The position numbers and the translations under genes are program-made. The notes under the pieces are model-generated. The model did no database searches and was not told the origin of the DNA. It saw only the letters and a list, made by a program, of their open reading frames with translations. 64,000 bases of DNA from Chionoecetes opilio (taxonomy: Eukaryota > Arthropoda > Malacostraca > Decapoda > Majidae), in NCBI GenBank assembly GCA_016584305.1, contig JACEEZ010019858.1:616001-680000 (forward strand). The letters are read 5' to 3'. Positions within the stretch are counted from its first letter, which is position 1; every line of letters begins with the position of its first letter. Shown piece after piece: positions 9,732 to 20,437 of the stretch.

Positions 9732-10428
9732 CTAGGTTGGTTTATACAATAAAAAACCTTTCCGAATTTGGTACGGTAATGGGTTTGGTGGAAAGTTTGA
9801 GCAAAATTGGTAAGTGTCAGAGTAAGTAATGCTACCTGCTTCTGTGTATGTATTCAGAAAATTGTGTTTATTTGCAAATATTTTGTCTGGTGTCGTGGCT
9901 GATCGATAACGTATAAAACGTTGGAAAATGAGGTCCAAGGTGTATACGTTTTCTTTGATCCATTAGTCTGCTAAACTAATATCAACAGTATTATTTTCTC
10001 TGTTACCAAAGCATCTGTGTCTGGCACTGAAATCTCCGACCATGTATGTAAGAATATTATTGTTAAATAGACGAAAGATATCTGGGAAAGGAAGATAGGG
10101 TCTCCTTGATGGTAAGTAGGTATGTTGTGGCAACTATTGGTCCAGATTTGTTTCCAGCTCCACTGCAATAACGTCTGTTATGAAGTCATATATGAGTTTG
10201 TATTGGAAATCATGTCTAATTGCTGTGGCCGATCCGTCGTTAATTGTGGCAGAACTGTTAATTTTATGTATACGGGAGCCTGGAATTCTTAATGACTCGC
10301 TGTCTTTTTTCCCGTGACTGTTTATTAATATCAAATCAGGGTTTGTGTTCATAAAGTTGGTAATTAAGCGTTCTTTATTGGTCTTTCAATTTAATACGTT
10401 ATGTTGCATTATTAGTAAGTCAGACATT
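9732..10428 (-). pseudogene. APE-type endonuclease domain of LINE Y (frameshifted)
   Basis: Starting from an ATG at 10428 the minus strand reads MSDLLIMQHNVLN, an in-frame TGA where LINE X has W, then NPDLILINSHG and IPGSRIHKINSSATINDGSA. Later blocks in other frames cover the middle of the domain, and RSATTPDKIF comes near its end. The same order is seen at 15026-17165 in LINE X. It is the N-terminal domain of ORF2 that nicks target DNA in this clade. Confidence 0.6.
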
Positions 10429-10439
10429 GTGATGGAGTT

Positions 10440-10552
10440 TCTTTTCGCGTGGATCTCAATTTTGTAAAGGTGACCTCTCATCTAACCCGCTCCTCAGCTT
10501 CTTGAACAACCCGCTATCCAAAACCCTCTAGCACTTATTTAGGTTTATTTTT
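10440..10552 (-). pseudogene. C-terminal end of LINE Y ORF1
   Basis: Minus-strand LFKKLRSGLDERSPL corresponds to IFRKLRSGLEQARSPL of LINE X just upstream of the ORF2 start, so this is the end of ORF1. It is separated from the rest of ORF1 (11599-12694) by the inserted segment. Confidence 0.5.
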
Positions 10553-10869
10553 TAATCCCGGGTCATATTACAAACATATTCTTCGTATGCGGGTATTGTG
10601 TAGGCCCATTATAACTTTTCGCAGTATATTCCTTTAAAGTAATCGTCCAGACCATTTCATCATTCCTGATTTGATGTAGTTAGAGTATAGCCATTATCGA
10701 GTGTATCAACAATATGTTGTCACTTCTTGCATCCAGTCAGCCGTTTTGAATAATCCGCAATACAAAATCTGTAAATTCCCCGAGCTTCGAAAACGCTCAT
10801 GGCAACTGGCAGACGATGCGCCACGGCTCGGTGACGTAGCAAAAGGGAGGCTCCTCTTCCCGCTCTGCG

Positions 10870-11045
10870 GTGTGTGTGTGTAGTAGTGTTTGTGGTGTTG
10901 TGTGTAGTAGTGTTTGTGTGTGTGTGTGTAGTAGTGTTTGTGTGTGTGTGTGTGTGTAGTAGTGCTTGTGTGTGTGTAGTAGTGTTTGTGTGTGTGTAGT
11001 AGTGTTTGTGTGTGTGTGTAGAAGTGTTTGTGTGTGTAGTAGTGT
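10870..11045. repeat. (TG)n / TAGTAGTGTTTG tandem repeat
   Basis: Alternating TGTGTG runs and TAGTAGTG(T/C)TTG units. On the minus strand they translate as HYYTHTHK repeats that lengthen the acidic frame. Confidence 0.9.
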
Positions 11046-11059
11046 TGAACCTCAGCAGG

Positions 11060-11254
11060 CTCCGCTAACACCTGTTCATCCTCCTCGTACTCTGGCTCAA
11101 ACATATAAGGTTGGGCTCCCATCACAATCTGGTTCGTTTTCCTCATATACGCGAGCAGCGTCATTTAGTTCGGTCTCAGATTAAGCATCGTACTCTAAAT
11201 CTATCACAGCGACAGATTCACTGTCTGACACCGAATTACAATCGCTCATCATAA
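11060..11254 (-). pseudogene. Acidic ORF start with QPYMFEPEYEEDE motif, unassigned
   Basis: An ATG near 11252 on the minus strand opens MMSDCNSVSDSESVAVIDL, followed by an in-frame stop. After a frame change the strand reads GAQPYMFEPEYEEDEQVL. 'PYxFEPxY' starts occur in invertebrate proteins annotated P2X7-like, which often accompany DNA transposons; this resemblance is from memory and weak. The frame then enters the TG repeat. No downstream catalytic domain is present. Confidence 0.3.
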
Positions 11255-11598
11255 CATTTGCCGACAGGTCTCACAGAGGCAGACGAGTGTTGTTTACATT
11301 GGAGCGTCCCTTTTGTGACGTCATCAATAACATGCGTAGCCCTGTTGGAGGAAGAACAAATTTTTCGCGCGCTTTTTACAAAAGTCGTGTTTTTACGGAA
11401 ATAAGGCCTGGAAATCAATTATTTTTGGTGGATTAGGTGTTTTGAATGTACATTCAACATAATTAGGCAAAAAAAATTGGGTATGGACGATTACTTTAAG
11501 CAAGTCATTTGTTGTATATTTTCCCCCTGGCCACCCGGTTTCCTCGCTAGCATAGAGCTAGAGCCCAATGTCTTGGGCATCACATATATGTATTGTGA

Positions 11599-12694
11599 TT
11601 ATGCTTCCTCTCGCTCTACCTCTAATGTCATTGCACCATCCTGAGCTGTGTCACACTCTGCTATGTCCTGTCTTTTAGTGCTTGTTTCTTTCTTTGCAGA
11701 CTGGTATAAACTGGTACTTGACATACTACAATTGTTTGCACAGTTAGGGTTTTCTGGTATTTTAATTCCAGGTAGGTTGTTTAGTTGTAGTATTTTGTTG
11801 AGCTCCTCCTCATATGTACCTGGACTCTTTATATTCTTATAGTGTGCGTGCATGATGCATGTGTCATCATCATAAATATTGTTGGTTATTGAGGTGCTAA
11901 GCTGAGCAGGGAGTTGAGAAGTTGGCCTTGCAGTCGCAGTTAATGTTGCATGATCAGTTTTTTTTCATTTCAGTTTCTGGTTTCCTTTTTTCCTTTATGA
12001 TTTATTTTAATTTTGGGCATCTTCAAGCAGGTGTGTTGTGTTCATTTGCACAGTTAATGCATTTTTGTGTTTTTTCTTTATATTGATGCCAAAGGTGGCC
12101 TTCTGTGCTGCATGCTGAGCAGATTTTATAGTCGCTATTTTGTGAGCAGTCCTTGGTCAGATAATCTTCGAGACTATATCATCTCAGGTAGCATTTGACT
12201 GGGATGAATGTTTCCTGCTTTATATCGTATGTTGGTATGCTTAGGTTAAAGGCACGAAGGTCTTTCTCTACACATCTGTTTGCAATACTAGTCTATGTAA
12301 ATGTTATCTTCGGTGTTGGAGACCTTGGAATCTTGAACACTGACTCAATGTCATTTCCGATCCATTTATTTTTTCATTATTATTTCTTCTGTTATTTCTC
12401 TGTTGTTCTTTCAAAGATTATGTCGTCTCTCTATTGATACTAATGTTCTTTTTGGCCCTCAGCTCTGGTGGAATCAAAAGAGAAACACCATTATCCTCAA
12501 GTTCTTGTTTGAGCTCGATTGCAAAGATCATGTCGGCATGGTCTTCGTTTAGGAGTAGTACTGCAAAGCCATCAGGGGTATCGAATACTTTAGTGGTTTT
12601 AACCTGGTTGCTGCATAGGACCTCTAGATACTTTAGTTTATTTGCCTTTATCTTTCGAATTAAGAGCCTTTGATTTTTACGCCTACCATATTGC
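11599..12694 (-). pseudogene. LINE Y ORF1 (Gag-like, zinc knuckles, broken)
   Basis: The minus strand from about 12690 encodes an RNA-binding-like start (KVFDTPDGFAVLLLNEDHAD) and, after frameshifts, tandem zinc-knuckle remnants near 12020-12150: CSACSTEGHLWHQY, whose last ligand is replaced by Y, and CINCANEHNTPA with a stop before the last C. The tail 11853-11599 reads ELNKILQLNNLPGIKIPENP. This order is usual for jockey-clade ORF1 proteins, which package element RNA. Confidence 0.6.
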
Positions 12695-14541
12695 ATGGGG
12701 AGAGACAAGGAGAGGTATGTCAGGAGTCTCGCTGAGGATGTCGAGGGTCATTTGAACGCTAATGACCTCCGACCCGCCTACCGAGCCCTGAAGAAGCTCC
12801 GTTCCAAGTCTCCTTCTCGGGCGAGTGCTATTCGAACAGCAGATGGGCGCCTCGTGTCGGACATGGATGGGCAGATGGCTCGTTGGGCTGAGTACTTTGG
12901 GCAGTTGTTCACGGTGGACCCTCCAACTGAGCAGCTTCACACCACTGGTTACGGGCAGTGGATGCCGATCCAACCATTGACGAAACCGCACCCTCTCTTG
13001 AAGAAGTCAGAGAGGCTGTAGCAAAGTTGAGGGGTGGAAAGGCAGCTGGTGTTTGTAATATCAGTGCGGAGCTCCTCAAAGCTGGGGGTGAGGCCATGAT
13101 CCGCGGGTTGCATGCTGTCCTGACTGCCGTGTGGCAATCAGGTACCATTCCTCCTGACTGGAAAAGGGGGCTGGTCGTCCCTATCTGGAAAGGGAAAGGG
13201 GACCGTCAGGACTGCAACAATTACCGTGGTATTACACTGCTCAGCGTACCAGGCAAGGTGCTTGCCCATCTATTGCTGACACGGATTCGCAGTCATCTGG
13301 TGAAGCATCAGAGACCTCAGCAGTCTGGGTTCATGCCTGGTAATTCAACAACGGACCATATCCTAGCGCTTCGTGTCCTGGTGGAACGCCGACGTGAGTT
13401 TCGACAGGGGATGCTTGCAGCCTATGTTGATCTCAAGAAGGCGTTTGACTCAGTGCATAGTGAGTCACTTTGGGATCTTCTGCGACTTCGAGGGATTCCT
13501 GCAAGGACTATTGGTTTGATAACTGGTCTGTATTCTGGGACTGAGAGTGCTGTGAAGTGTGGGGCAGGTGTATCCAGCTTCTTTCCTGTGAATACAGGAG
13601 TGAGGCAAGGGTGCATTCCTGCCCCATCACTTTTCAACGCTTGTATGGACTGGGTATTGGACAAGGTTGTAGATCAAAGTGATTGTGGAGCATCCGTCGG
13701 CAACACCAAGATCACTGATCTTGTTTTTGCCGATGATGCAGTAATCTTTGCTGAGTCGCTGGAGGTCCTGGTGATGGCTCTCGAGGCGCTGCACGAGGAG
13801 GCAAAGCCTTTGGGACTTGAGGTCTCCTGGCTCAAGACCAAGGTCCAGGTGTTTGGAGACTTACTAGATGAAGCAGTACAGTCTGTTCATGCGTGTGGCG
13901 AGGACATTGAGATCTTGGAAAGTTTTACATACCTTGGTAGTGCAGTCCATAATGACGGCGGGTCACGTCAAGAAGTCTTACGGCGGATTGGCATAGCCCA
14001 CGGTGTTATGGACTCGCTCAGCGGGAGTATTTGGCGTTGTCAGTACCTGTGCAGGAGGACAAAGATCCGGATCTTCAAGTCGCTTGTGATCCCTGTCTTA
14101 CTCTATGGTTGTGAGACATGGACACTAAATAGTGGCGTGAAGAGACGAATCAATGCCTTTGGTAATAAGTGTCTTCGCAGAATCATGGGGTATCGCTGGG
14201 ATGATTACGTGTCAAATCAGCGATTGCACCATGAGACTGAATCGAGGCTTATTACCTGCATAGTACGTCAGCGCCAACTCCGGCTATATGGGCATGTGGC
14301 ACGCTACCCTGAAACCGATCCTTCCCATCGGGTTGTATCTGTAAGAGACAATCCAGCCTGGGGGAGGCCAAAGAGGCGCCCACAAGGCTCATGGCTGGGG
14401 CAAGTTGATGTTTCTTGTCGAGAGCTGCTTGGTATGGGAAAGGAGCCTGCATGGGAACTCGCGCGTGGTGACCACCGGGAGTGGCGTCGTAGGGTGGGCG
14501 AGGCGACGCGCCCCCCGGCGTATGCCCCCAATGATTGACTG
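12692..14541 (+). mobile_element. RTE-like LINE, copy A (5' truncated)
   Basis: Copy A begins in the linker between endonuclease and RT (RRDKERYVRSLAEDVEGH) and runs to the ORF2 stop and a short ATTGACTGA tail. Five other pieces of the same family lie in the window (B 25875, C 36549, D 38410, E 54214, F 62112), sharing RT, linker, endonuclease or 3' end. Tails are TTGA/TGAT-like. The 5' end abuts LINE Y. Confidence 0.8.
12958..14538 (+). CDS. RTE-like ORF2, RT to C-terminus (526 codons open)
   Basis: This is the longest meaningful open frame of the window. It contains RT fingers (NNYRGITLLSVPGKVLAHLL), motif A YVDLKKAFDSVH, motif B GVRQGC, catalytic FADD at residues 257-260, a thumb, and a C-terminal block with YGCETWTL and RRIMGYRWDDYV, typical of RTE-type LINEs. 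The true start lies upstream: 12695-12957 continues the linker in another frame, with one frameshift near 12945-12957. The endonuclease is missing, so the copy is not autonomous. No host function is suggested. Confidence 0.85.
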   Translation: MDADPTIDETAPSLEEVREAVAKLRGGKAAGVCNISAELLKAGGEAMIRGLHAVLTAVWQSGTIPPDWKRGLVVPIWKGKGDRQDCNNYRGITLLSVPGKVLAHLLLTRIRSHLVKHQRPQQSGFMPGNSTTDHILALRVLVERRREFRQGMLAAYVDLKKAFDSVHSESLWDLLRLRGIPARTIGLITGLYSGTESAVKCGAGVSSFFPVNTGVRQGCIPAPSLFNACMDWVLDKVVDQSDCGASVGNTKITDLVFADDAVIFAESLEVLVMALEALHEEAKPLGLEVSWLKTKVQVFGDLLDEAVQSVHACGEDIEILESFTYLGSAVHNDGGSRQEVLRRIGIAHGVMDSLSGSIWRCQYLCRRTKIRIFKSLVIPVLLYGCETWTLNSGVKRRINAFGNKCLRRIMGYRWDDYVSNQRLHHETESRLITCIVRQRQLRLYGHVARYPETDPSHRVVSVRDNPAWGRPKRRPQGSWLGQVDVSCRELLGMGKEPAWELARGDHREWRRRVGEATRPPAYAPND

Positions 14542-14764
14542 ATATTGCACAGTATACAGTAGATGAACAATCAGTGACAAAAATGGGGGAAAATAACTAA
14601 TGACACAAGTGTGCCGGTGTTTCCAACAGCGGCGGGAGAGTAGACACTGTCCGCCACCTAAAGGCGATGAAACAGCTCCGCCGCTGCCCCATGAGGGTCT
14701 TGGATACGTGGCAAGAGGGAGAGACAAGGGACTAATTTAAGACATAGAATAATTTATACAAGCG
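14542..14764. other. Short unassigned spacer
   Basis: Between the RTE tail and the ORF1 remnant of LINE X. It contains a GC-rich patch (CAGCGGCGGGAGAG and its near inverse CTCCGCCGCTG) but nothing nameable. Confidence 0.3.
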
Positions 14765-15025
14765 AGGATAGAGGTTGGCCGAAAGGAGTCCTGTCTAACG
14801 ACGAAATTGACAGGGGCATAAATAATAATAAATATAAATGGACGTATACCAGCGAAAAATTCAAAGAAGAAGCCATATACAATATGATTTGTGAAACCTA
14901 ACTAAATCTCCAAGGCTGCTTTAAAAGTGTCGACGCAGGAATTTTCAGAAAACTCAGATCAGGGCTAGAACAGGCTCGCTCTCCTTTGGAACAGAGGGAT
15001 CCTAGACATAGGAAACTTAGCAACA
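14765..15025 (+). pseudogene. LINE X ORF1 C-terminal remnant
   Basis: Reads GVLSNDEIDRGINNNKYKWT then, after a stop, SVDAGIFRKLRSGLEQARS. The latter aligns with the block that precedes ORF2 in LINE Y. It lies directly before the ATG of ORF2 at 15026. Confidence 0.45.
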
Positions 15026-15077
15026 ATGAATAATATTAAAGTAATACAAAACAATATACTCAACTGGAGAACAAATA

Positions 15078-16556
15078 TAATAATAGTAATAATAATAATA
15101 ATTTTATTATTGCCCGAGGCTACAGACACAAAAAAGCAACAATAACAAGACAAGGAGTTAACTTAAGTACTAGAGCAAAACAAAAGATCATAATATAGGC
15201 ACATTGGGGACATAGTATCAACGTGCATATAATACATAGGGTAATTTACCATACATGGACTCCTGTGCTACCCACATTCTGCACAAACGACAGATCCAGC
15301 CAATGATGTTGTATAGGTCCACATACATAGGTGAGCTCTGCCTGACGGAGGTGATGATGGAGTTCGCAGAGAGCTCCACCTACTCTTTAAGCTGAACACG
15401 GAGTGTCGATAGATCACATCCAGATTGTTCGCCCCGTTTCCTAGCGAAAGCCAGGGACGAGCTGCACCACCTGGGCTGCCCCAGAAGCCTCTTAAGGATG
15501 TCATTGTGACAGACCTCAAGGGGTTCAGAGTGGCCACCTTGAACCGCGACCACAGCGTGTTGCAGTATATAAAGTAGCAGTGACTCCTGAATAACTTCAT
15601 CTTCACTCTCTGCTACAGTAGGAAAATGTCCTCTGTAGAGTATTTCCCACGACAAGAAGCTGGTGGTCTGCTTGATGATATCATCATCATCAGTCATCTC
15701 GTGGATATAACATGGCCTAAGTATGCGAATCTATCCACAAAAGTGAGGCAGACCCACTGAGCCATGCTGTTTTGAGGTAATTCACCTAAGTGCGTGCTGG
15801 TGATATTACCATGCACTCTGTCTTAGTGGTGTTTGTAGACAATGTCATGCTTGGCAGCATACACCTGACACACATTGATAAGGTCCTGCAACGCATCCGC
15901 AGTGTGGTGCGAGCAGCACCATTCATCAGCATAGCTCAGTGAGTTGATGCACCCATCATGTATGTGGCAGCCGATACCTGTATCACGAGGTTGCACTGAG
16001 ATCATCCGTGTACACATTGTACAGGTAGGGAGATAAAATACCCCCCTGCCGAATACCATTGACAGTACTGAAGGACAGCGAGAAAGGGAAATTTCCCCAC
16101 TTAAACAGTAATTTCCTGGATAGTGTACCAGTACATTGATAAATTAACAATGTACCCAGGTGTACTCCTGACGAGAAGTTTATGAAAGAGCTTCCAGTAA
16201 TTCACTCTGTCAAACGCCTTTCTGGCATCCAGGAAACACAGATAAACAGGTGAATTTCTGGAAGTGTAGTAATGATTGATATTCTTCAATGTTCACACAC
16301 ACATCTCAGTGCCAAAGCCTTTCGTATACTGAACTGATTGTTCAGTGTATACAGGTAGGCCTCAAGACGATGGAGTACCACTTTCTCCAGCACCTTGGAC
16401 AGGGCGGTCGCTATGGCAATGGGTTTGTAATTACCAGAGTTAGCAGGGTCCTTCACTTTGCTCTTAAGTAAAGGCACTATAAGCATTGCCAAGACCTGAC
16501 TGGGTATGTACTGATGGCAGACACAGGCATTGATGAAGAGATATGGATAGCCTAAT
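15078..16556 (-). mobile_element. Third non-LTR LINE, nested in LINE X endonuclease
   Basis: Minus-strand RT pieces occur in order: 16588-16286 (YKPIAIATALSKVLEKVVLH), 16289-16101 (VYLCFLDARKAFDRVNYWKL, motif A), 16059-15823 (CINSLSYADE, the altered YADD box) and 15697-15380 (C-terminal HNDILKRLLGQPRW). The 3' tail is an (ATT)n run at 15078-15110. It lies between two halves of the LINE X endonuclease frame, so it inserted later. The clade is different from X, Y and the RTE copies and was not assigned. Confidence 0.65.
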
Positions 16557-17165
16557 CTATATCTATATGTACACAGAATTAGGTCCACATATTATTCATA
16601 TAAATAGTCATGGCCTTAGAGACCATGAACAAATGAAAATACCTGGCTACAAAATAAATTACATTGGAGACATTAATGAAGGTTCGGCCATTGCCATACA
16701 ACTAAATATCCTACATAGAAGACTCTTTAATGACTTTGATACTGATGTCTTAGCAGTCGAAATAGACACTACCTTAGGGCCTATTGTTTTTGCCACAACT
16801 TACATTCCCCCACGACGTCCATATTTAACTTTTCCAGACTTCTATAGATTACGTTAATTTAATATACCTACCTATTTACTGGAGACCTTAATCCAAAACA
16901 CAGATGATTGGGAAATAGAGTAGACAATACTGTTGAGATAAGCTTGAGCCTTCGTATGGATGCAGGTAAACTTTTACATCACGGACCTCATTTTCCTACT
17001 TTGATCAGACATTCCTCATCAACCACACCTGACATGATTTTTTTTCAAATAAACATCCTTATTTTGATATATATATATGGAACCAGAAGGATAACCACCT
17101 CGGATCACACTCCAATTATCATTTATGTATCTACGAGTCCAATATATATATATACAAGACGAGCC
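16557..17165 (+). pseudogene. LINE X endonuclease, 3' part
   Basis: Begins with TELGPHIIHINSHGLRDHEQ, matching NPDLILINSHG of LINE Y, and continues with INEGSAIAIQLN and FATTYIPPRRPYLTFPDFYR. Later frames give SSTTPDMIFF and TTSDHTPIII, the SDH box at the end of APE-type endonucleases. Several frameshifts and stops. Confidence 0.6.
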
Positions 17166-17286
17166 AAAATGAAATATATATAAAGCTGATTGGACCCTTT
17201 TTAAGACAAAACTTGATGCATCCAGAAAAGATGAAGACCTGAACCATACAAATGTGCAGGAAATATAGGATAAAATAAACCAATGG

Positions 17287-17664
17287 GTGGATTGTGTACA
17301 AAATGTTATGTCTGTAGCAATCCCTATCAGGACAACAAAACAAATACATCAACTTAAAAAGACGGAAAAAAAAAAAAAGACGGAAAAAATAAAACATGTA
17401 GAAAACATATATATTGAGTTAAAAGCACATGCTGTTACGTATGGATGGACATTTGAACACTATAGGATGTACACACATATTAGAGAGCCATTGAAAGATT
17501 TATGTAAAAGTGCATATGATAATGAGTGGAATGACAAGATAAAGGACATAATTAAGACCCATAAAGATTCTAAAGCTTTTTGGAACAAAATAAATCAGTT
17601 AAAAGAAAGTGTTAACAAGAATACAAATTATATGGTTGATGAAAATGGGAAAAAAATATTATAG
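17287..17664 (+). pseudogene. LINE X linker between endonuclease and RT
   Basis: Lysine-rich open frame containing YDNEWNDKIKDIIKTHKDSK then AFWNKINQLK, the 'xFWxxIxxLK' block that precedes RT in jockey-type ORF2. Continues frameshifted into 17609. Confidence 0.55.
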
Positions 17665-18996
17665 CAATAAGGAAAAATGTGACCTAATGGAATCAACTTG
17701 GAGGGATGTTTTCAAAATAACGGCAGAAAAAGAACGAATGTTTGACCAGGATCAGTCAGATCACATTGAATCAAACATTAATGTAATGCACAACAGAGTT
17801 ACACATCATGATACTACTTCAATGTTGCGACTAAACGGTGGCAATCACTTACTAAGAAAGATTAGCATTGAAGATATACAAAAGCACATTGGGAAAAGTA
17901 AAAATACAGCTCCTGGTATTTCTAGAATATCCAAACCGATACTCCAAAACTGTTCCTCTAAAGCACTAACAAAACTAAATGATTTAAATAATGCATGTTT
18001 GTCAGCAGGCTACTTCCCTAATTGTTTTAAAAAGCATATATAAAATTCATCCCTAAAACCAATAAATCACCATTAAACCCAATAAATTATAGGCCAATCT
18101 CACTTTTAGAATTACCAGGTAAAATGTATGAAAGAATCATTATGAATATACTGAATTCACATCTTATACAGAATAATGCAATAAAGAATAGCCAGCATGG
18201 ATTTATATCTAATCAAATAACAGTCACTGCCTTGGCTCTAATATATGAACAAATTGCAACTAGCATGGCCTCACGTCAGCAATGTGTTCTGGTTTTCAGA
18301 GACATTGCAAAGGCCTTTGATAAAGTGTGGCACAATGGCCTTAAATATAAGATATTAGCTCTTGGATTACCACCACTTATCGAAAAAAAACTTTGTTGTT
18401 TTCTGGATAATCGTAAAGCGCTTATAAACATAAATGGAGAGTATAGTAATGAAATAAATTTGGAAAGTGGTGTCTCTCAAGGAAGCGTTATCTCTCCGAC
18501 TCCTTACACAATTTACACCAATGACATTCCTATAGCAGGTCCAGGCTGCCTTGATATATGTTATGCTGACGACATATTGCAAGTAATCACGTATCAAAGC
18601 AAGTCCAAAGACATGATGAAATTCAGAGTTCAGAGAATTATTGAGAGAATACACATATTTCAGAAACTATGGAAAATACAAACAAGTCAAAATACATTTA
18701 CGATAATATCGATAGCTCAAAACAAGACAAAGAACATCATAGTCAATGCGACTGAATTGGAAAAAAGTAAAGATGGTAAAGTCTTGGGCCTAAAAATCTC
18801 TAGTAGAGGTATAGCATCACACATTACAGAAAGAATTATAAAATCAAAAGCTATGCTGACAAAACTTTACCTTTTCAAAAAGTTAACGCCTAAAATTAAA
18901 GTCAGATCAATAAAAAACACTCATTGCTCTAGTTTTCGAATACCCTTGTATACCTTTACATTGTGTTTCTTAGACGCAAAAATTAGAATTACATAG
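17609..18996 (+). pseudogene. LINE X reverse transcriptase (two frames)
   Basis: The frame 17609-18043 holds the region before the fingers (GKSKNTAPGISRISKPILQN). After a stop near 18043, frame 18124-18996 contains SQHGFISNQITVTALAL, motif A FRDIAKAFDKVWHNGLKYKI, motif B GVSQGSVISPTP and YADD at residues 147-150. The fingers motif NYRPISLLELPGK lies between, around 18085-18120. The product would be RT of a jockey-like LINE; this copy cannot encode it in one frame. Confidence 0.75.
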
Positions 18997-19283
18997 GGTT
19001 ATCAATAAAGCTTTAAGATTTGCCCCCTGTACCGAAGCAAGACACTTTTTTTTTTTATAGAAGAACTACATTAAATAGCAGGAATGGATGCAGTTAACAT
19101 ATCCATCCATAAAAAATGAAAAAAAATTGGGAAAAATTACTAACATCAGAGGATTAAACTTCTGTTGAGTTAGCCGGTATTGATGTACAAGCAAATCATG
19201 GTTGGTTCCCTAGGTCAATATCAATACTTGAGGAAGAACCACCTTCGGAGATTTAAAAGAAAAGAAGAAAAAAATAGTGATAA

Positions 19284-19605
19284 CTAGGGGGGGGGGCACT
19301 CAGTAGAGCGCATACCTCCGCCCGAATATTTCATCATATATACGTATATATATATATGCACTCAGTATGAGCGCACACCTTCGGCCGAATATTTCATCAA
19401 TTGGTTGCCATGGCAACAGTTGTCAATAGATTTCATCCAAAATTAAATCAGTTCTTCCTTATACCAAATAGACTTGGTATAACGAGTTTGGTACAAATCT
19501 ATTCGTAACTTTTCGAGAAATCCTGTACACTAACAAACAGACAGACAGACAGACAGACAGATCAGGGTGAAAACATAACCCCTCCAACTTCGTTGGCGGA
19601 GGTAA
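19284..19605 (-). mobile_element. Helitron-like family 2, copy 1
   Basis: In element orientation (minus) it begins near TTACCTCCGCCAACGAAGTT, has a GTCT microsatellite, and ends with a hairpin GCGCTC-TACT-GAGTGC, a C-run and CTAG (inverse at 19284-19287), followed by T. ACCTCCGCC near the 5' end and GGCGGAGGT near the 3' end form sub-terminal inverted repeats. A second copy lies inverted at 20043-20437. Confidence 0.6.
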
Positions 19606-20042
19606 TAATAGTGAGAAAAAAATTTGATAGGGCTAAAAATTATAATGAAAAAAAAAATAATACCAATAAAAAATTAAAAAATTGTGAAGATTAGTATTTT
19701 AGACTTGTACTGTAAGCTTACGATGGGATCAGGGATGGACTTTGATTCCATCATTAGAATTATTAAGGTTGATAATGGTAGATTGTGTATGTGCAGTGTA
19801 CGATATAATATACTTATAAGTATCAATATACTGAATGAAGTATTAGTTTGGATTAAGGTTTAGTGTAGGTATTGTTTTATTCATTTATATGATTATATAA
19901 TGTTAGCTTGGATTAAGTAAATCAATATAAGTTATAAGATTATGGACAACGTTAGCCTGGATTAAGACTAGAGTATTTGATTTAGTTTTATGTTTTAATG
20001 ATTGCAAATAACGTTATTAAGGTACCCCTATTTTGTTCTTTG
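19606..20042. other. AT-rich spacer between two Helitron-like copies
   Basis: Contains several TTAGNNTGGATTAAG motifs (about 19849, 19904, 19951) and no open frame. Possibly LINE X 3' untranslated sequence. Confidence 0.3.
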
Positions 20043-20286
20043 TTACCTCCGCCAACGAAGTTGGAGGGGTTATGTTTTCACTCCGATCTGTCTGTCTGTC
20101 TGTCTGTCTGTTTGTTAGTGTACAGGATTTCTCGAAAAGTTGCGAATAGATTTGGACCAAACTCGGTATACCAAGTCTATTTGGTATAAGGAAGAACTGA
20201 TTTAATTTTGGATGAAATCTATTGACAACCGTTGCCATGGCAACCAATTGAGGAAATATTTGGCCGGAGGTATGCGCTCATACTGA

Positions 20287-20366
<80 letters not shown>

Positions 20367-20437
20367 TATATATACATACCTATATTTGATGAAATATTCG
20401 GGCGGAGGTATGCGCTCTACTGAGTGCCCCCCCCTAG
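20043..20437 (+). mobile_element. Helitron-like family 2, copy 2
   Basis: Plus-oriented copy of the element at 19284-19605. It has the same start (TTACCTCCGCCAACGAAGTT), GTCT repeat, and middle (GTTGCCATGGCAACCAATTG), but a long TA microsatellite (about 20290-20385) duplicates or separates the last segment. The end is GCGCTCTACTGAGTGCCCCC followed by CTAG at 20434-20437 and then T. Confidence 0.6.

Larger units (their letters stand above)
10553..11590. mobile_element. Insertion in LINE Y ORF1, possible TIR element
   Basis: This block interrupts ORF1 of LINE Y. Near its ends TTTAAAGTAATCGTCCA (about 10633-10650) and its inverse TGGACGATTACTTTAA (about 11484-11499) form an inverted pair about 830 bp apart. 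It contains a TG-rich microsatellite and an acidic open frame. Exact ends and target duplication could not be fixed, though GTATATT occurs on both outer sides of the pair. Confidence 0.45.
7600..12694 (-). mobile_element. Jockey-like LINE 'Y' (nearly full-length, broken)
   Basis: In minus orientation the order is ORF1 (12694 down to 11599, then 10552-10440), endonuclease (10428-9732), linker and RT (8732-7947), then a short 3' tail near 7600. Compared with the related LINE X at 14765-19283, ORF1 is interrupted by about 1 kb of foreign sequence (10553 to about 11590). Both ORFs have many frameshifts. A 5'-truncated RTE copy (A) abuts its high-coordinate end. Confidence 0.7.
14765..19283 (+). 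mobile_element. Jockey-like LINE 'X' (interrupted, degenerate)
   Basis: Plus-strand relative of LINE Y: ORF1 tail (14765-15025), ORF2 start (15026-15077), a foreign LINE insertion (15078 to about 16556), the rest of the endonuclease (to about 17165), linker (17290-17664), RT (17609-18996) and a C-terminal tail decaying to about 19283, where a Helitron-like element begins. Some sequence after 19605 may be its 3' untranslated region. Multiple stops make it non-functional. Confidence 0.7.
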
